Part shown: positions 46,998-56,576 of the stretch, in pieces
Position numbering within the stretch: the stretch's first letter is position 1
Layout of the letters: each line of letters begins with the position of its first letter
Source: Cellulomonas sp. PhB150
Lineage (GTDB): Bacteria; Actinomycetota; Actinomycetes; Actinomycetales; Cellulomonadaceae
Assembly (NCBI RefSeq): GCF_003755175.1
Contig: NZ_RKHX01000002.1
Coordinates: 496,001-560,000, forward strand
Direction of reading: 5' to 3'
Length of the DNA: 64,000 nt
Program-made: the position numbers and the translations under genes
The notes under the pieces: model-generated
The model's database searches: none
The model's input: the letters and a program-made list of their open reading frames with translations, nothing else
Told to the model about the DNA's origin: nothing

Positions 46998-47090
46998 GAG
47001 TCGGCCCCGCACAGGGACGGGGGCGTCCCGGCTCGGGGCGGTCGCCACACGGCGATCGCCCCGAGTGCTGTGCGGGCGCGGCCGGAGCTC
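46998..47090 (+). ncRNA. Structured RNA candidate upstream of nrdR (three-way junction)
   Basis: The segment folds on paper into a closed branched structure: outer helix 46998-47006 (GAG-TCGGCC) with 47080-47090, next helix CCCGCACAG (47006-47014) with CTGTGCGGG (47068-47076), a small hairpin GGGACG/CGTCCC (47014-47029), and a 15-bp hairpin (47032-47046 with 47051-47065, one G-U pair, ACAC loop). No frame in 46910-47110 reads like a protein. The class is not recognised: it could be a leader or an independent small RNA from the iron-box promoter. The flanking parts of the 399-bp LysM-nrdR space (46910-46997 and 47091-47224) show only the two promoters listed. Confidence 0.5.
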
Positions 47091-47109
47091 GTGCACGGAC
47101 CGACCTGCC

Positions 47110-47139
47110 TTGCGGCCCCGCCCGGCCGTGGCCTAGCGT
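47110..47139 (+). promoter_or_regulatory. Proximal nrdR promoter candidate
   Basis: TTGCGG (47110-47115) and TAGCGT (47134-47139) with an 18-bp spacer give a good actinobacterial promoter, starting nrdR mRNA near 47146 with a leader of about 80 bases. If real, the structured segment upstream belongs to a separate transcript unless both promoters are used. Confidence 0.5.
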
Positions 47140-47224
47140 CACGGGGGCGCCCACGGCGGCGCGACGGCCATCGTCGGTCGTGCGCACGCCAGCCGGCCGC
47201 GCTCCACCCGAAGGGGATGCTCCG

Positions 47225-47716
47225 TTGCACTGTCCGTTCTGCCGCCACCCGGACTCGCGAGTCGTGGACTCGCGCACGTCGGACGACGGCGCGTCGATCC
47301 GCCGCCGTCGCCAGTGCCCCAACTGCAACCGTCGCTTCACGACGGTCGAGACGACCAGCCTCTCGGTCGTGAAGCGCTCCGGTGCCACCGAGCCATTCAG
47401 CCGCGACAAGATCGTCGGGGGCGTCCGCAAGGCGTGCCAGGGCCGACCCGTGAGCGAGGACGACCTCGCCATCCTGGCGCAGAAGGTCGAGGAGACCCTC
47501 CGGTCGTCGGGCTCGGCGGAGATCGACGCCTACGAGATCGGCCTGGCGATCCTCGGCCCGCTGCGTGACCTCGACGAGGTCGCTTACCTGCGGTTCGCGA
47601 GCGTCTACCAGGCGTTCGAGTCGCTCGAGGACTTCGAGGCGGCCATCACGGTCCTGCGCGCCGGGCACACCGACCACGACGAGGACGACACGGCCGAGGA
47701 GCCGTCGGCTCCCTGA
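47225..47716 (+). CDS. nrdR: Transcriptional repressor NrdR
   Basis: A 163-residue ATP/dATP-sensing repressor of ribonucleotide reductase genes. The zinc ribbon has cysteines 3, 6, 31 and 34 (HCPFC and CPNC), and an ATP-cone domain follows ([35 protein letters not shown]). The TTG at 47225 is the only start that puts HCPFC at the N-terminus as in all NrdR proteins; GAAGGGGA lies eight bases before it. The last 15 residues are acidic and extra. No nrd reductase gene follows, so its targets are elsewhere in the genome. Confidence 0.96.
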   Translation: MHCPFCRHPDSRVVDSRTSDDGASIRRRRQCPNCNRRFTTVETTSLSVVKRSGATEPFSRDKIVGGVRKACQGRPVSEDDLAILAQKVEETLRSSGSAEIDAYEIGLAILGPLRDLDEVAYLRFASVYQAFESLEDFEAAITVLRAGHTDHDEDDTAEEPSAP

Positions 47717-47750
47717 GCGGCATGTCGGCGCCCTGACGTACGGTCGTCCG

Positions 47751-49673
47751 GTGCTTCCTGACGACATCACGCATCTCCACGTCCCCGGCACCCCCGCGGT
47801 GCTCCCCGACGGCACGGCCGCCATCGTCTCGGTGCTCCGGCCGGACCTCGAGTCCGACGAGTACGTCGGCGGGCTGTGGCTGGTCCCGCTCGACGGCTCC
47901 GAGCGGCGCCGGCTGACCCGCGGCTTCCGCGACACCGCCCCGGCCGTCTCGCCGGACGGGCGCTGGGTCACGTTCACGCGCGCCGAGAAGGGCGGCAAGC
48001 CGCAGGTGCACCTGGTTGAGGCGACGGGTGGCGAGCCGCGCCGGCTGACGGACGCGCCGTTGGGTGCGTCCTCGCCGCAGTTCTCGCCCGACGGCACGCG
48101 CGTGGCCTACCTGGCCCGGGTGCCCGACGAGGGTCGCTACGAGGCCGACGGCAGTCCCGCGGCCGAGGCGCCGCGCCACATCACCGAGGTCCAGTACCGC
48201 GCGGACGGGCTCGGCTTCACCCGGGACCGCCCCCAGCACCTCTTCGTCCTCGACGTGCCGGCCGACGACGCGGAGGTCGAGCCGCTCGCGCTGACGCAGG
48301 GCCACCAGGGCGTGCGGTCCTTCGCCTGGCTGGACGACGAGGCGCTCGTCGCACCCATGGCCCGGCACGCGAACCACGAGCAGGACCTGCGCAGCGACGT
48401 CGTGAAGATCGCCGCGCGCGCGTTCTCCGGTCCGGTGCCGCTCACCGATGCCGACCACGGCTCGACGCTCGACGTCTACGGCATGCGCCCGTCCGCGGAC
48501 GGGTCGGTGCTCTGGTTCGTCGCGTCGGACGCCGGTGAGTCGGGCCTCGACTTCGTCGCCGCGCAGAACGGGCTCTTCGAGCTGCCGCTCACCGAGGGCG
48601 CGACCCCGCGCCGGCTGACCGACCTCGAGACCGTGGACCTGCTCTCGGACCTGCTGCTCGAGCACGAGGGTCGCCCGGTCGTGGCCGACCAGCGCCGCGG
48701 GGCGGTGCACCTCGTGCGGGTGGGCCAGGACGGCAGCCTCGAGGACCTGGTCGACGGCCCCGTCGTGGTGACCGCTGCCGGAGTCGGTGGGGGTGCGCTC
48801 GTCGCGGTCGTCGCCACGGCGACGTCGTCGGGCGAGCTCGTCGTCGGCTCCACCATGCTGACGGACTTCTCCGCCGACCTGGTCGCGACCGGTCGCCTCC
48901 GCACGGGCGTCGAGCTCACCGCGACGGCCCCCGACGGCTATCCCGTGCACGGCTGGCTGACGCTTCCGGACCCCGAGCGCTACCCCGGCCCGCACCCCAC
49001 GATCCTGCTGATCCACGGCGGGCCGTTCGCGCAGTACACCCACGCCGTCTTCGACGAGGTGCAGGGCCTGGTCGAGGCCGGGTACGCGGTCGTGCACGGC
49101 AACCCGCGCGGCTCGGCGGGCTACGGCCGGGCGCACGGGCTGGCGATCAAGAACGGCTTCGGCACGGTCGACGCCGACGACGTCCTCGCGCTGCTCGACG
49201 CCGCCCTCACGCACGAGAAGCTCGACGCGGACCGCGTCGGCGTCATGGGCGGGTCCTACGGCGGCTACATGACCGCCTGGCTCACCACCCGGACGCACCG
49301 GTTCGCCGGCGCGATCGTCGAGCGCGGTTTCCTCGACCCGGTGAGCTTCGTCGGGTCGAGCGACATCGGCTGGTTCTTCGGCATGGGCTACCTCGGCGAG
49401 GATGCCGACGCCGTCGCGGCGCAGTCGCCGATGGCGCACGTCGCGGCCGTGCGGACCCCGACCCTGGTGATCCACTCCGAGCAGGACTGGCGCTGCCCGG
49501 TCGAGCAGGGGCAGCGCTGGTTCGTCGAGCTCAAGCGGCGCGGCGTGCACTCCGAGCTGCTGCTGTTCCCCGGTGAGGGGCACGAGCTCACGCGCTCGGG
49601 GCGGCCGAGCCACCGCAAGGCCCGGTTCGAGCAGGTGCTGACCTGGTGGTCGACGTACCTGCCCGTCGGCTGA
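47751..49673 (+). CDS. S9-family serine peptidase (acylaminoacyl-peptidase/prolyl-oligopeptidase type)
   Basis: A 640-residue cytosolic peptidase. The N-terminal half is a beta-propeller with repeated SPDG motifs (APAVSPDGRWVTFTRA, SPQFSPDGTRVAYLARV). The C-terminal alpha/beta hydrolase holds the catalytic triad: S502 in GGSYGGYM, D579 in SEQDWRCP and H611 in GEGHEL. It removes N-terminal acyl-amino acids or cleaves short peptides. GTG at 47751 is six bases behind TACGGT (47739-47744), a leaderless start. No signal peptide is present. Confidence 0.93.
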   Translation: MLPDDITHLHVPGTPAVLPDGTAAIVSVLRPDLESDEYVGGLWLVPLDGSERRRLTRGFRDTAPAVSPDGRWVTFTRAEKGGKPQVHLVEATGGEPRRLTDAPLGASSPQFSPDGTRVAYLARVPDEGRYEADGSPAAEAPRHITEVQYRADGLGFTRDRPQHLFVLDVPADDAEVEPLALTQGHQGVRSFAWLDDEALVAPMARHANHEQDLRSDVVKIAARAFSGPVPLTDADHGSTLDVYGMRPSADGSVLWFVASDAGESGLDFVAAQNGLFELPLTEGATPRRLTDLETVDLLSDLLLEHEGRPVVADQRRGAVHLVRVGQDGSLEDLVDGPVVVTAAGVGGGALVAVVATATSSGELVVGSTMLTDFSADLVATGRLRTGVELTATAPDGYPVHGWLTLPDPERYPGPHPTILLIHGGPFAQYTHAVFDEVQGLVEAGYAVVHGNPRGSAGYGRAHGLAIKNGFGTVDADDVLALLDAALTHEKLDADRVGVMGGSYGGYMTAWLTTRTHRFAGAIVERGFLDPVSFVGSSDIGWFFGMGYLGEDADAVAAQSPMAHVAAVRTPTLVIHSEQDWRCPVEQGQRWFVELKRRGVHSELLLFPGEGHELTRSGRPSHRKARFEQVLTWWSTYLPVG

Positions 49674-49764
49674 CGTGGAACTCGCTGGCGCCGGGAGCCG
49701 GTGTCAGTCAGGCTGGGGTCGAGCCCGCGCGTTGCGGGCGGCACGACGAGACGAAGGAGACGCC

Positions 49765-49953
49765 ATGGCGCAGGACGACAAGGCAGAAGCCGTGAGCGAG
49801 GACGCCAAGGCCAAGTTCCGCGAGGCACTGGACCGCAAGAAGTCGGCGAGCCACCGCACGGCGGACGGCACGACGAACACCGGACAGGTGCACGGATCCG
49901 AGACCGCGGGCCCGTCCCAGCGGCGGTTCCAGCGCAAGTCCGGCTCGGCCTGA
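49765..49953 (+). CDS. DUF5302 family small protein
   Basis: A 62-residue, highly polar protein: SEDAKAKFREALDRKKSASHRTADGT, then a glycine/serine-rich end with FQRKSGSA. This matches the actinobacterial DUF5302 family, of unknown function. It is probably disordered. GAAGGAGA lies four bases before the ATG. It is followed after 20 bp by a hairpin terminator. Confidence 0.85.
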   Translation: MAQDDKAEAVSEDAKAKFREALDRKKSASHRTADGTTNTGQVHGSETAGPSQRRFQRKSGSA

Positions 49954-49973
49954 TCCACGGCACCACCCGCACG

Positions 49974-50013
49974 ACGAACGGCCCGTCTCCATCGCTGGGG
50001 GCGGGCCGCTCGT
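49974..50013. terminator. Bidirectional terminator between DUF5302 and serA
   Basis: Arms 49974-49985 (ACGAACGGCCCG) and 50002-50013 (CGGGCCGCTCGT) pair with one mismatch, and the stem continues through TCTCC/GGGGG to a six-base loop. It sits between convergent genes. Confidence 0.75.
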
Positions 50014-50035
50014 CTGGGAGGAACTGGGACTGCAA

Positions 50036-51235
50036 CTAGGACAGGACGCGCAACCGGATCGCCGACGGCTGCGACGACAGCGCGGCGACAACCGCCGGGT
50101 CGACCGGCGAGCCGGCGTCGGTCACGACGTAGCCGATGTCGCCGCGCGTCGCGAGCAGCTGGCCCTCGATGTTCACGCCGTGCTCGGCGAGCGTCGCGTT
50201 GATGCCGGCCAGCACGCCGGGGACGTTGTGGTGCAGGTAGGCCAGGCGGTGCACGCCGGGGTACTGGTCGAGCGCCACGTTGGGCAGGTTGACCGACAGC
50301 GTGGTCGAGCCCGTCGCGATGTAGTCGCGCAGCTTGTGGGCGACGAACTGGCCGATCGCCTCCTGCGCCTCCTCGGTCGAGCCGCCGGTGTGGGGCGTGA
50401 GGATGACGTTCGGCAGGCCGCGCAGCTCGGACTCGAACGGGTCGCCCTTGCGCTTGGGCTCGACAGGGAACACGTCGACGGCGGCGCCGGACAGGTGGCC
50501 CGAGACGATCGCGTCGCGCAGCGCGGCAGGGTCGACGACGAAGCCGCGGGACAGGTTCATCAGCACCGCGCCCGGCTTCATCCGGGCGATCTGCTTGGCG
50601 CCGAACAGGCCGGCGTTCCCGGAGCGACCGTCGACGTGCAGCGTGACGACGTCGGCCGTCTCGAGCAGCTCGTCGAGCGTGTGCATCCGGCGGGCGTTGC
50701 CCAGCGCGAGCTTCTCGGCGGTGTCGTAGAAGACCACGGACATCCCGAGGTTCTCCGCCAGGACCGACAGCTGCGTGCCGATGTTGCCGTAGCCGATGAT
50801 GCCGAGGGTGCGACCGCGGACCTCGTGCGCGCCGACCGCCGACTTGTTCCAGACGCCGTCGTGCATCTGCTTGTCGAACTCGGTCAGGCGGCGGGTGAGG
50901 CCGATGATCTCGGCGATCGCGATCTCGACGACCGAGCGCGTGTTGGAGAACGGCGCGTTGAAGGTCGCGATTCCGCGCGAGGCGGCCGCGGCCAGGTCGA
51001 TCTGGTTCGTGCCGATGCAGAACGCACCGATGGAGACCAGGTCGTCGGCCTGCTCGATCGCCGCCGCCGTGACCTGGGTCTTGGAGCGGATGCCGAGCAG
51101 GTGGACCCCCTCGAGCGCCTCGATCAGCTCGGACTCGTCGAGCGCACCCGTGCGGGTGACGACGTCGAAGCCGGCCTCCTCGAGGATGGCGCGCGACTGG
51201 GGGTGGAGGTTCTCGAGCAGCAGGGCCTTGGGCAC
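50036..51235 (-). CDS. serA: D-3-phosphoglycerate dehydrogenase, short ACT-type
   Basis: A 399-residue enzyme for the first step of serine synthesis from 3-phosphoglycerate. The NAD-binding motif is LGIIGYGNIGTQL; the active-site region includes NLSRGFVVD and LTPHTGGSTEEAQ with the catalytic histidine. A C-terminal ACT domain (HHNVPGVLAGINATLAEHGVNI) should give serine feedback control. Length resembles the E. coli-type enzyme and lacks the intervening domain of the longer mycobacterial SerA. GTG at 51235 is six bases behind CACGAT on the coding strand, so it is probably leaderless; the open frame upstream is not conserved in character. Confidence 0.94.
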   Translation of the reverse strand: MPKALLLENLHPQSRAILEEAGFDVVTRTGALDESELIEALEGVHLLGIRSKTQVTAAAIEQADDLVSIGAFCIGTNQIDLAAAASRGIATFNAPFSNTRSVVEIAIAEIIGLTRRLTEFDKQMHDGVWNKSAVGAHEVRGRTLGIIGYGNIGTQLSVLAENLGMSVVFYDTAEKLALGNARRMHTLDELLETADVVTLHVDGRSGNAGLFGAKQIARMKPGAVLMNLSRGFVVDPAALRDAIVSGHLSGAAVDVFPVEPKRKGDPFESELRGLPNVILTPHTGGSTEEAQEAIGQFVAHKLRDYIATGSTTLSVNLPNVALDQYPGVHRLAYLHHNVPGVLAGINATLAEHGVNIEGQLLATRGDIGYVVTDAGSPVDPAVVAALSSQPSAIRLRVLS

Positions 51236-51296
51236 GCGCCTATCGTGCGCCTGTCCGAGTGCCGGGCACGGCACCGTCCGACCAGCGGACAGGTGC

Positions 51297-53546
51297 TCAG
51301 CCCGCGATCCCGGCCGGCAGGTCGGCGCTGTGGACCACGTGGAGCACCCTCGTGGGGCGCGTCATCGCCACGTACAGGTCTCCCGCGGACTCGGCCAGGA
51401 CGTCGGCGGGCTCGACGAGCACGACCGCGTCGAACTCGAGGCCCTTGGCCTCGCGCGGCGTGAGCAGCACGAGGGGCGCGTCGAGGTCGGCGGCGGTCGT
51501 CGGCTGACCGACCGCAGGCGTCAGGCCCGCGCCGACGAGCGCGTCGCGCACCGCGGGCACCGACGCGTCGACGGCGACGACCGCGACGCGGCCCGCCCCG
51601 AGGTCGTCGGACACGTCGGTGACGGCCTGCTTGGCGCGGTCGGCGACGGCGCCGAGCAGGTCGCCCGCGGGCTCACGCGTGATCCGCAGCGCGTCGTCGA
51701 CCTCGCGTGCGGAGGTCAGCGGGCTCACGGGCAGGCCCGCGGCCTTCGCCATCCGGACGGCGGCGTCGGCCACCGCCGCGGGCGTCCGGTAGTTCACCGT
51801 GAGCTCGTTGAGCCGCCACGAGTCGCGCAGCACCGGGTCGAGCATGCGCCGCCAGCTGCGGGCGCCGCCTGCCGCGGAGGTCTGGGCGACGTCGCCGACG
51901 ATGGTCAGCGACCGCGTCGGCACGCGGCGCAGCAGCACACGCCAGGCCATGGCCGACAGCTCCTGCGCCTCGTCGACCACGACGTGCCCGTAGGTCCACG
52001 ACCGGTCGCTCGCCGCGCGCTCGGCCGTGGTCAGCACCGGGCCCCCGGAGGCGAAGCGGTCCGCGAGCAGCTCCGCGGAGACCATCGCGCCGGAGCCCGT
52101 CGACTCGAGCACCTGCCGCGCGTAGGCGACCTCCGTGGCCCGTTGCTCCGCGGCGACGCGGGCCTGCGCGCGCGCTGCCTGGTCGTCCTCGCCCAGCAGC
52201 TCGGCGGCCTCGTCGAGCAGCGGCACGTCGGCCGGCGTCCACGGCGCGTCCGCGTCACGGGCGAGGAGCGCGCGCTGCGCGGGCGTGAGGTCGGGCGCGG
52301 CCGACTCCAGGCGCCACGGCCGGGAGTACAGGTCGGAGAGGAGCTTCTGCGGCGTCAGCGGCATCCAGGCGAGGTTGAGCGCCACGCGCACGTCCCGGTC
52401 GCCGCGCAGCTCGCCGATGATCTCCTGGCGCTCGTCGGGCTGGACGTCCCAGCCGAGCTGGGCGGCGTACTGGTCGGCGAGCCGACCGAGCATGTCCCGC
52501 ACGAATGTCACGCGCGCCTGGTTGTGCGGACGGTGCTGGCGGCGGGCGCGGTGCATCGCCCCGGCGATGTCGCCCGGACGGATGACGATCGTCACGCCGT
52601 CGATCCGGACGGTCGTGGACTCCGCGGGCACCCGCTGGCGTGCACGCACGGCGCGCGCGACGACCCCCGCCATCGACGCGCGGCCCTTGAGCTCGGCCAC
52701 CTGCTCGTCCTCGGTCCCGGCCGCCAGGACGCCGGGCACGAGCTCGGCGATGGTCGTCGTGACCACGCCCGTCTCGCCGAGCGACGGGAGCACCTGGTCG
52801 ATGTAGCGCAGGAACGTGCGGCTGGGGCCGACGAGCAGCACGCCCGAGCGCTCGAGCATCCGGCGGTGCGCGTACAGGAGGTAGGCCGCGCGGTGCAGGG
52901 CCACGGCGGTCTTGCCCGTGCCCGGGCCGCCCTGGACGACGAGCGCGCCGCCGAGCTCGGACCGGATGATCGCGTCCTGCTCGCCCTGGATGGTCGCGAC
53001 GATGTCGCCCATCCGGCCCGTGCGGCCCGCGCGCAGACCGGCCAGGAGGGCGCCCTCGCCCGAGAGCCCGTCGAGGCGCCCCTGCGCGTCCTCGTCGGTC
53101 AGGAGGTCGAGGTCGAGGACCTCGTCCTCGACGCTCGTGACGGTCCGGCCCCGGGTGACGACGTGGCGCCGGCGCACGACGCCGTCCGGGTGGGCGGCGG
53201 TGGCCCGGTAGAAGGCCTGCGCGGCGGGTGCGCGCCAGTCGGTGAGCAGCTGCGTCTGCTCGTCGTCCGTCAGGCCGATGCGTCCGATGTAGCGGCGCGT
53301 GTCGTCGTCGAGGTCGATGCGCCCGAAAACCAGGCGCTCCTCGACGGCCTCGAGCTGCGAGAGGCGGTCCTCGTAGAGGGTCGCGAACGCGTCGCGCTCG
53401 CTGCGGTTCTGCGGGGAACCCGCGGGCCCGGTCCGGCGGACCTCCGCGAGCCGCTCGCGCGTGCCTGACCGCAGCTCGTCGAGGCGTCCGTACATGACGT
53501 CGACCGTCTTCTGCTCACCGGTCAGCTCGTCGTTCGTGCCTGTCAC
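51297..53546 (-). CDS. HelD-like superfamily 1 helicase (RNA polymerase recycling factor)
   Basis: A 749-residue UvrD-like ATPase of the HelD type. An N-terminal charged arm (residues about 1-100) precedes a motor with Walker A GGPGTGKT, Walker B VVVDEAQEL, a middle insertion with RIDGVTIVIRPGDIAGA, and the late motifs YRTPAAVAD and LLTPREAKGLEFDAV and YVAMTRP. HelD removes RNA polymerase from stalled complexes and some actinobacterial homologues are linked to rifampicin tolerance; I infer the first role only. The start is the GTG of VTGTNDELTG, with an alternative nine codons upstream. A promoter candidate, GATAAT, lies on the minus strand at 53635-53630. Confidence 0.88.
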   Translation of the reverse strand: MTGTNDELTGEQKTVDVMYGRLDELRSGTRERLAEVRRTGPAGSPQNRSERDAFATLYEDRLSQLEAVEERLVFGRIDLDDDTRRYIGRIGLTDDEQTQLLTDWRAPAAQAFYRATAAHPDGVVRRRHVVTRGRTVTSVEDEVLDLDLLTDEDAQGRLDGLSGEGALLAGLRAGRTGRMGDIVATIQGEQDAIIRSELGGALVVQGGPGTGKTAVALHRAAYLLYAHRRMLERSGVLLVGPSRTFLRYIDQVLPSLGETGVVTTTIAELVPGVLAAGTEDEQVAELKGRASMAGVVARAVRARQRVPAESTTVRIDGVTIVIRPGDIAGAMHRARRQHRPHNQARVTFVRDMLGRLADQYAAQLGWDVQPDERQEIIGELRGDRDVRVALNLAWMPLTPQKLLSDLYSRPWRLESAAPDLTPAQRALLARDADAPWTPADVPLLDEAAELLGEDDQAARAQARVAAEQRATEVAYARQVLESTGSGAMVSAELLADRFASGGPVLTTAERAASDRSWTYGHVVVDEAQELSAMAWRVLLRRVPTRSLTIVGDVAQTSAAGGARSWRRMLDPVLRDSWRLNELTVNYRTPAAVADAAVRMAKAAGLPVSPLTSAREVDDALRITREPAGDLLGAVADRAKQAVTDVSDDLGAGRVAVVAVDASVPAVRDALVGAGLTPAVGQPTTAADLDAPLVLLTPREAKGLEFDAVVLVEPADVLAESAGDLYVAMTRPTRVLHVVHSADLPAGIAG

Positions 53547-53629
53547 GTGCGCGTTCTCCCGTCCACCGACCACCTGCCGACCACGTGCCGCGCCGCGAGG
53601 ACCGTCGACGGCGCTCGCAGCGGCCGTCC

Positions 53630-53735
53630 ATTATCCGCCCTGCCGATCGCGCGCGCGTCCCCCGTCCGGGGCAGGCGAGCCCGCGGGGGCCGAACGGGTG
53701 GTCGGGGGGCAGGCCCGCGGTGCGCACCGTACGCT
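53630..53735. promoter_or_regulatory. Divergent promoter region between helD and the REC-PP2C gene
   Basis: GATAAT on the minus strand (53635-53630) is a near-consensus -10 for the HelD-like gene, about 80 bases before its GTG. TACGCT at 53730-53735 on the plus strand is a -10 candidate for the response-regulator gene. I see no operator-like repeat. The 217 bp between the two genes contain no coding frame I can support. Confidence 0.45.
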
Positions 53736-53762
53736 TCGGGGTGCCCGAGAGAGAGGACGCCC

Positions 53763-54971
53763 GTGACGGACGTTGCCGCCGCGACCGGCCCCCTGCGTGA
53801 CCGCGTGACCCCGCGCACCCACGACGAGGAGCGCCAGATCCGCATCCTGCTCGTCGAGGACGACGACGGGGACGCGGTGCTCGTCACGGAGCACCTGCAG
53901 GACGCCGGCCTCGACGTCGAGCTGACGTGGGTCCGCACGCTCGACGAGGCCGTCGAGGCCCTCGACGTGGACTGCGTGCTGCTCGATCTCGGCCTGCCCG
54001 ACGCCACGGGCATCCCCGCCCTCGAGCGGCTCCTGGCCGCGGGCGCCCCCGCCGTCGTCGTGCTCACCGGGCTCCAGGGCGGCGACACGGGCGTCCAGGC
54101 GGTGGCCGCCGGCGCGCAGGACTACCTCGTCAAGGACGAGGTGGACGGCCATCGCCTCAGCCGCGCCGTGCGCTACGCGGTCCAGCGACGCCGGCTCGAG
54201 GCGACCGACCGTGAGCTCTACCGCAGCCTGGTCCGCGCCGAGGAGACGAACCGGCTCGAGCGCGCTCTGCTGCCCAAGCCGGTGGTCAAGGACGAGGGCC
54301 TCGAGGTCCGCGTCGGCTACCGGGCCGGTCGGGACGGCGTCCTCGGTGGCGACTTCTACGACGTGGTCGAGCGGCCGGACGGCACGGTCCTGGCGATCGT
54401 CGGCGACGTCTGCGGGCACGGACCCGACGAGGCGGCGCTGGGCGCGACCCTGCGCACCGCGTGGCGCACGCTCGTGCTCACCGGCACCCGCCCCGGCGAC
54501 ATCCTGGGTCTGCTCGAGGTGGTCCTCGAGGCGGAGCGTGCGCGGCCCGAGGTGTTCACCACGGTCGCGATGCTCGTCATCGCGCCGGGCCGCGCCTCGG
54601 CGGACATGTACCTCGCGGGCCATCCGGTCCCGCTGATCCTCGGCCCGCCGTCCGAGCTGCCGCCCACGCACCGTCGTGGGCGCGCGCTCGGGATCCCGGT
54701 CGGGGGCACCTGGCACGCGCAGGTGCTCGACCTCGGGCCGCGCTGGCGCCTCATGATGTACACCGACGGCCTGCTCGAGGCCACCGTCGAGGGTGGTCCC
54801 GAGCGGCTCGGCAAGCCGGGCCTGCTCGCCGTCGTGGACCGGGCGCTCGTCGACGACGCGTCGCGCGAGCCGGTCGACCTCGTCGAGCGCGTCCTGCACG
54901 ACGTGCGCACGCTGCACGGCGGCGACCTCGTCGACGACGCCGCCGTCGTCGTCCTCGGGTGGGGCGCGTGA
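53763..54971 (+). CDS. Response regulator with C-terminal PP2C/SpoIIE phosphatase
   Basis: A 402-residue fused regulator. The receiver domain (residues about 25-145) has acidic pocket D33-D34, phosphoacceptor D75 in LLDLGLPD, and a conserved lysine in YLVKDE. A PP2C (SpoIIE/RsbU-like) serine phosphatase covers about 170-400: GGDFYDVVERPDG, GDVCGHGPDEA and YTDGLLEATVEGG include metal ligands. Such proteins usually dephosphorylate an anti-sigma-factor antagonist; no such partner is encoded nearby. GAGAGGA precedes the GTG. It overlaps the histidine kinase gene (GTGA). Confidence 0.9.
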   Translation: MTDVAAATGPLRDRVTPRTHDEERQIRILLVEDDDGDAVLVTEHLQDAGLDVELTWVRTLDEAVEALDVDCVLLDLGLPDATGIPALERLLAAGAPAVVVLTGLQGGDTGVQAVAAGAQDYLVKDEVDGHRLSRAVRYAVQRRRLEATDRELYRSLVRAEETNRLERALLPKPVVKDEGLEVRVGYRAGRDGVLGGDFYDVVERPDGTVLAIVGDVCGHGPDEAALGATLRTAWRTLVLTGTRPGDILGLLEVVLEAERARPEVFTTVAMLVIAPGRASADMYLAGHPVPLILGPPSELPPTHRRGRALGIPVGGTWHAQVLDLGPRWRLMMYTDGLLEATVEGGPERLGKPGLLAVVDRALVDDASREPVDLVERVLHDVRTLHGGDLVDDAAVVVLGWGA

Positions 54972-56551
54972 GCGTGAGCGCACCGGCACTGCCGGTGACC
55001 TCCGCCGCGCCCGGTCGCACGGGCATGACCCTGCGCCGTCGCCTCACGACGCTGCTCGTCGTGGCCGGCGTGGTGCTCGGGCTGCTGCTCGCCGGCGCCG
55101 CGTACGTCTTCGCCCAGCTGGCCGACCGCCAGTCCGCCGTCACGGAGGACATCTTCGGGGCCGTCGTCGGCGCCGACCGTGCCCTGGTCGCCTACGTCGA
55201 CGCCGAGACCGGGCTCCGCGGCTTCGCGCTCACGGGCGACGAGGACACGCTCGCCCCCTACACGACGACCGTCGAGGCCCTGCCCTCGTTCACCGACCTG
55301 GCCGACGACCTGGCGGGCGTGAGCACCGAGCCGCGGCTGAACGAGACCGCGGCCGCCGCGGATGCCGCCGCGCGCGCCTGGATCGACGACTACGCCGAGC
55401 CGCTCATCGCGCAGGTCCGTTCGCAGGGGTCCGAGTCCGTGACTGCTGCCGAGGTCGAGGCGGGCAAGCAGCAGTTCGACGTGCTGCGCGCCGACGTGAC
55501 CGCCTTCACCGACGAGGTCGGTGACGTCCGGCGCGACGTGGCGGCCGAACTCGCGCAGTGGACGCGCTACGCCTCAGTCGTCGTCGCGCTGCTGGCGATC
55601 GCCGCCGTCACGGTCGGCATCCTGCTGTGGACCGCGCTGCGGCGCTGGGTCGTCGAGCCGCTCGACGACCTGGCCGCCGACGCCCGGATCGTCTCCGACG
55701 GCGACCTCACGCACCCGGTCACGGCGACCGGCCCCGGCGAGATCGCCGACCTCGCGCGCGACGTCGAGTCGATGCGCACGGCGCTGCTCACCCAGGTCCA
55801 GGCCGTCGAGGAGCAGCACGCGCGCCTCGAGGACCAGGCCGAGGAGCTGCGCCGCTCGAACCGCGACCTCGAGCAGTTCGCGTACGTCGCCTCGCACGAC
55901 CTGCAGGAACCGCTGCGCAAGGTCGCGAGCTTCACCCAGCTGCTGCAGAAGCGCTACGGCGGGCAGATGGACGAGCGCGCCGACCAGTACATCGAGTTCG
56001 CCGTCGACGGCGCCAAGCGCATGCAGCGGCTGATCCAGGACCTGCTGGGGTTCAGCCGGGTGGGCCGCGTGGGTGGCGAGGTCACGGACGTCGACCTCAA
56101 TGCCGCGCTCGCGGTCGCCCTCGACAACCTCGAGCAGACGATCGCCGACGCGGGCGCCGTCATCACGCACGACGAGCTGCCGACCGTGCGCGGGGAGCTC
56201 CCGCTCGTCGTACAGCTCTTCCAGAACCTCGTCGGCAACGCGGTGAAGTTCCGCGCTCCGGACCGCGTGCCGCAGATCCACCTCGGGGCACGGCGCGTGG
56301 AAGACTCGTCGAAGGGCGAGTGGGAGCTGCGCTGCCAGGACAACGGCATCGGCATCGACGCGCAGTACGCGGACCGGGTCTTCGTGATCTTCCAGCGGCT
56401 GCACGCCAAGGACGTGTACGAGGGGACGGGCATCGGCCTGGCCCTGTGCAAGAAGATCGTCGAGTTCCACGGCGGTCAGATCTGGATCGACCCGCCCGCA
56501 GGCGAGGGCACCAGCATCCGCTGGACGCTTCCTGCGGGCACCGACGACTGA
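54968..56551 (+). CDS. CHASE3-HAMP sensor histidine kinase (phytochrome-like kinase core)
   Basis: A 527-residue membrane kinase. Membrane helix 1 (residues about 28-48), an extracellular CHASE3 domain ([24 protein letters not shown]), membrane helix 2 (about 198-220), HAMP ([20 protein letters not shown]), a short coiled coil, HisKA with phospho-histidine in [14 protein letters not shown], and HATPase_c with [19 protein letters not shown] and [13 protein letters not shown]. The [11 protein letters not shown] box is typical of phytochrome-type kinases, though no light-sensing domain exists here. GTG overlaps the previous stop. The ligand of CHASE3 is unknown. Confidence 0.92.
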   Translation: MSVSAPALPVTSAAPGRTGMTLRRRLTTLLVVAGVVLGLLLAGAAYVFAQLADRQSAVTEDIFGAVVGADRALVAYVDAETGLRGFALTGDEDTLAPYTTTVEALPSFTDLADDLAGVSTEPRLNETAAAADAAARAWIDDYAEPLIAQVRSQGSESVTAAEVEAGKQQFDVLRADVTAFTDEVGDVRRDVAAELAQWTRYASVVVALLAIAAVTVGILLWTALRRWVVEPLDDLAADARIVSDGDLTHPVTATGPGEIADLARDVESMRTALLTQVQAVEEQHARLEDQAEELRRSNRDLEQFAYVASHDLQEPLRKVASFTQLLQKRYGGQMDERADQYIEFAVDGAKRMQRLIQDLLGFSRVGRVGGEVTDVDLNAALAVALDNLEQTIADAGAVITHDELPTVRGELPLVVQLFQNLVGNAVKFRAPDRVPQIHLGARRVEDSSKGEWELRCQDNGIGIDAQYADRVFVIFQRLHAKDVYEGTGIGLALCKKIVEFHGGQIWIDPPAGEGTSIRWTLPAGTDD

Positions 56552-56576
56552 CCCGCACCCGGGTCGAAGGAGAACA

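Noticed and set aside
46945..47117. Cobalamin riboswitch before nrdR (ends in GACCTGCC, resembling the B12 box)
   Set aside because: Only the last bases match; the conserved GCCACTG-type core and the expected helix order are missing, and no B12-related gene follows. A covariance-model scan would settle it.
46954..47136. 60-residue reading frame starting TTG in the iron-box region
   Set aside because: No ribosome site, composition is random for this GC content, and the region is dominated by inverted repeats.
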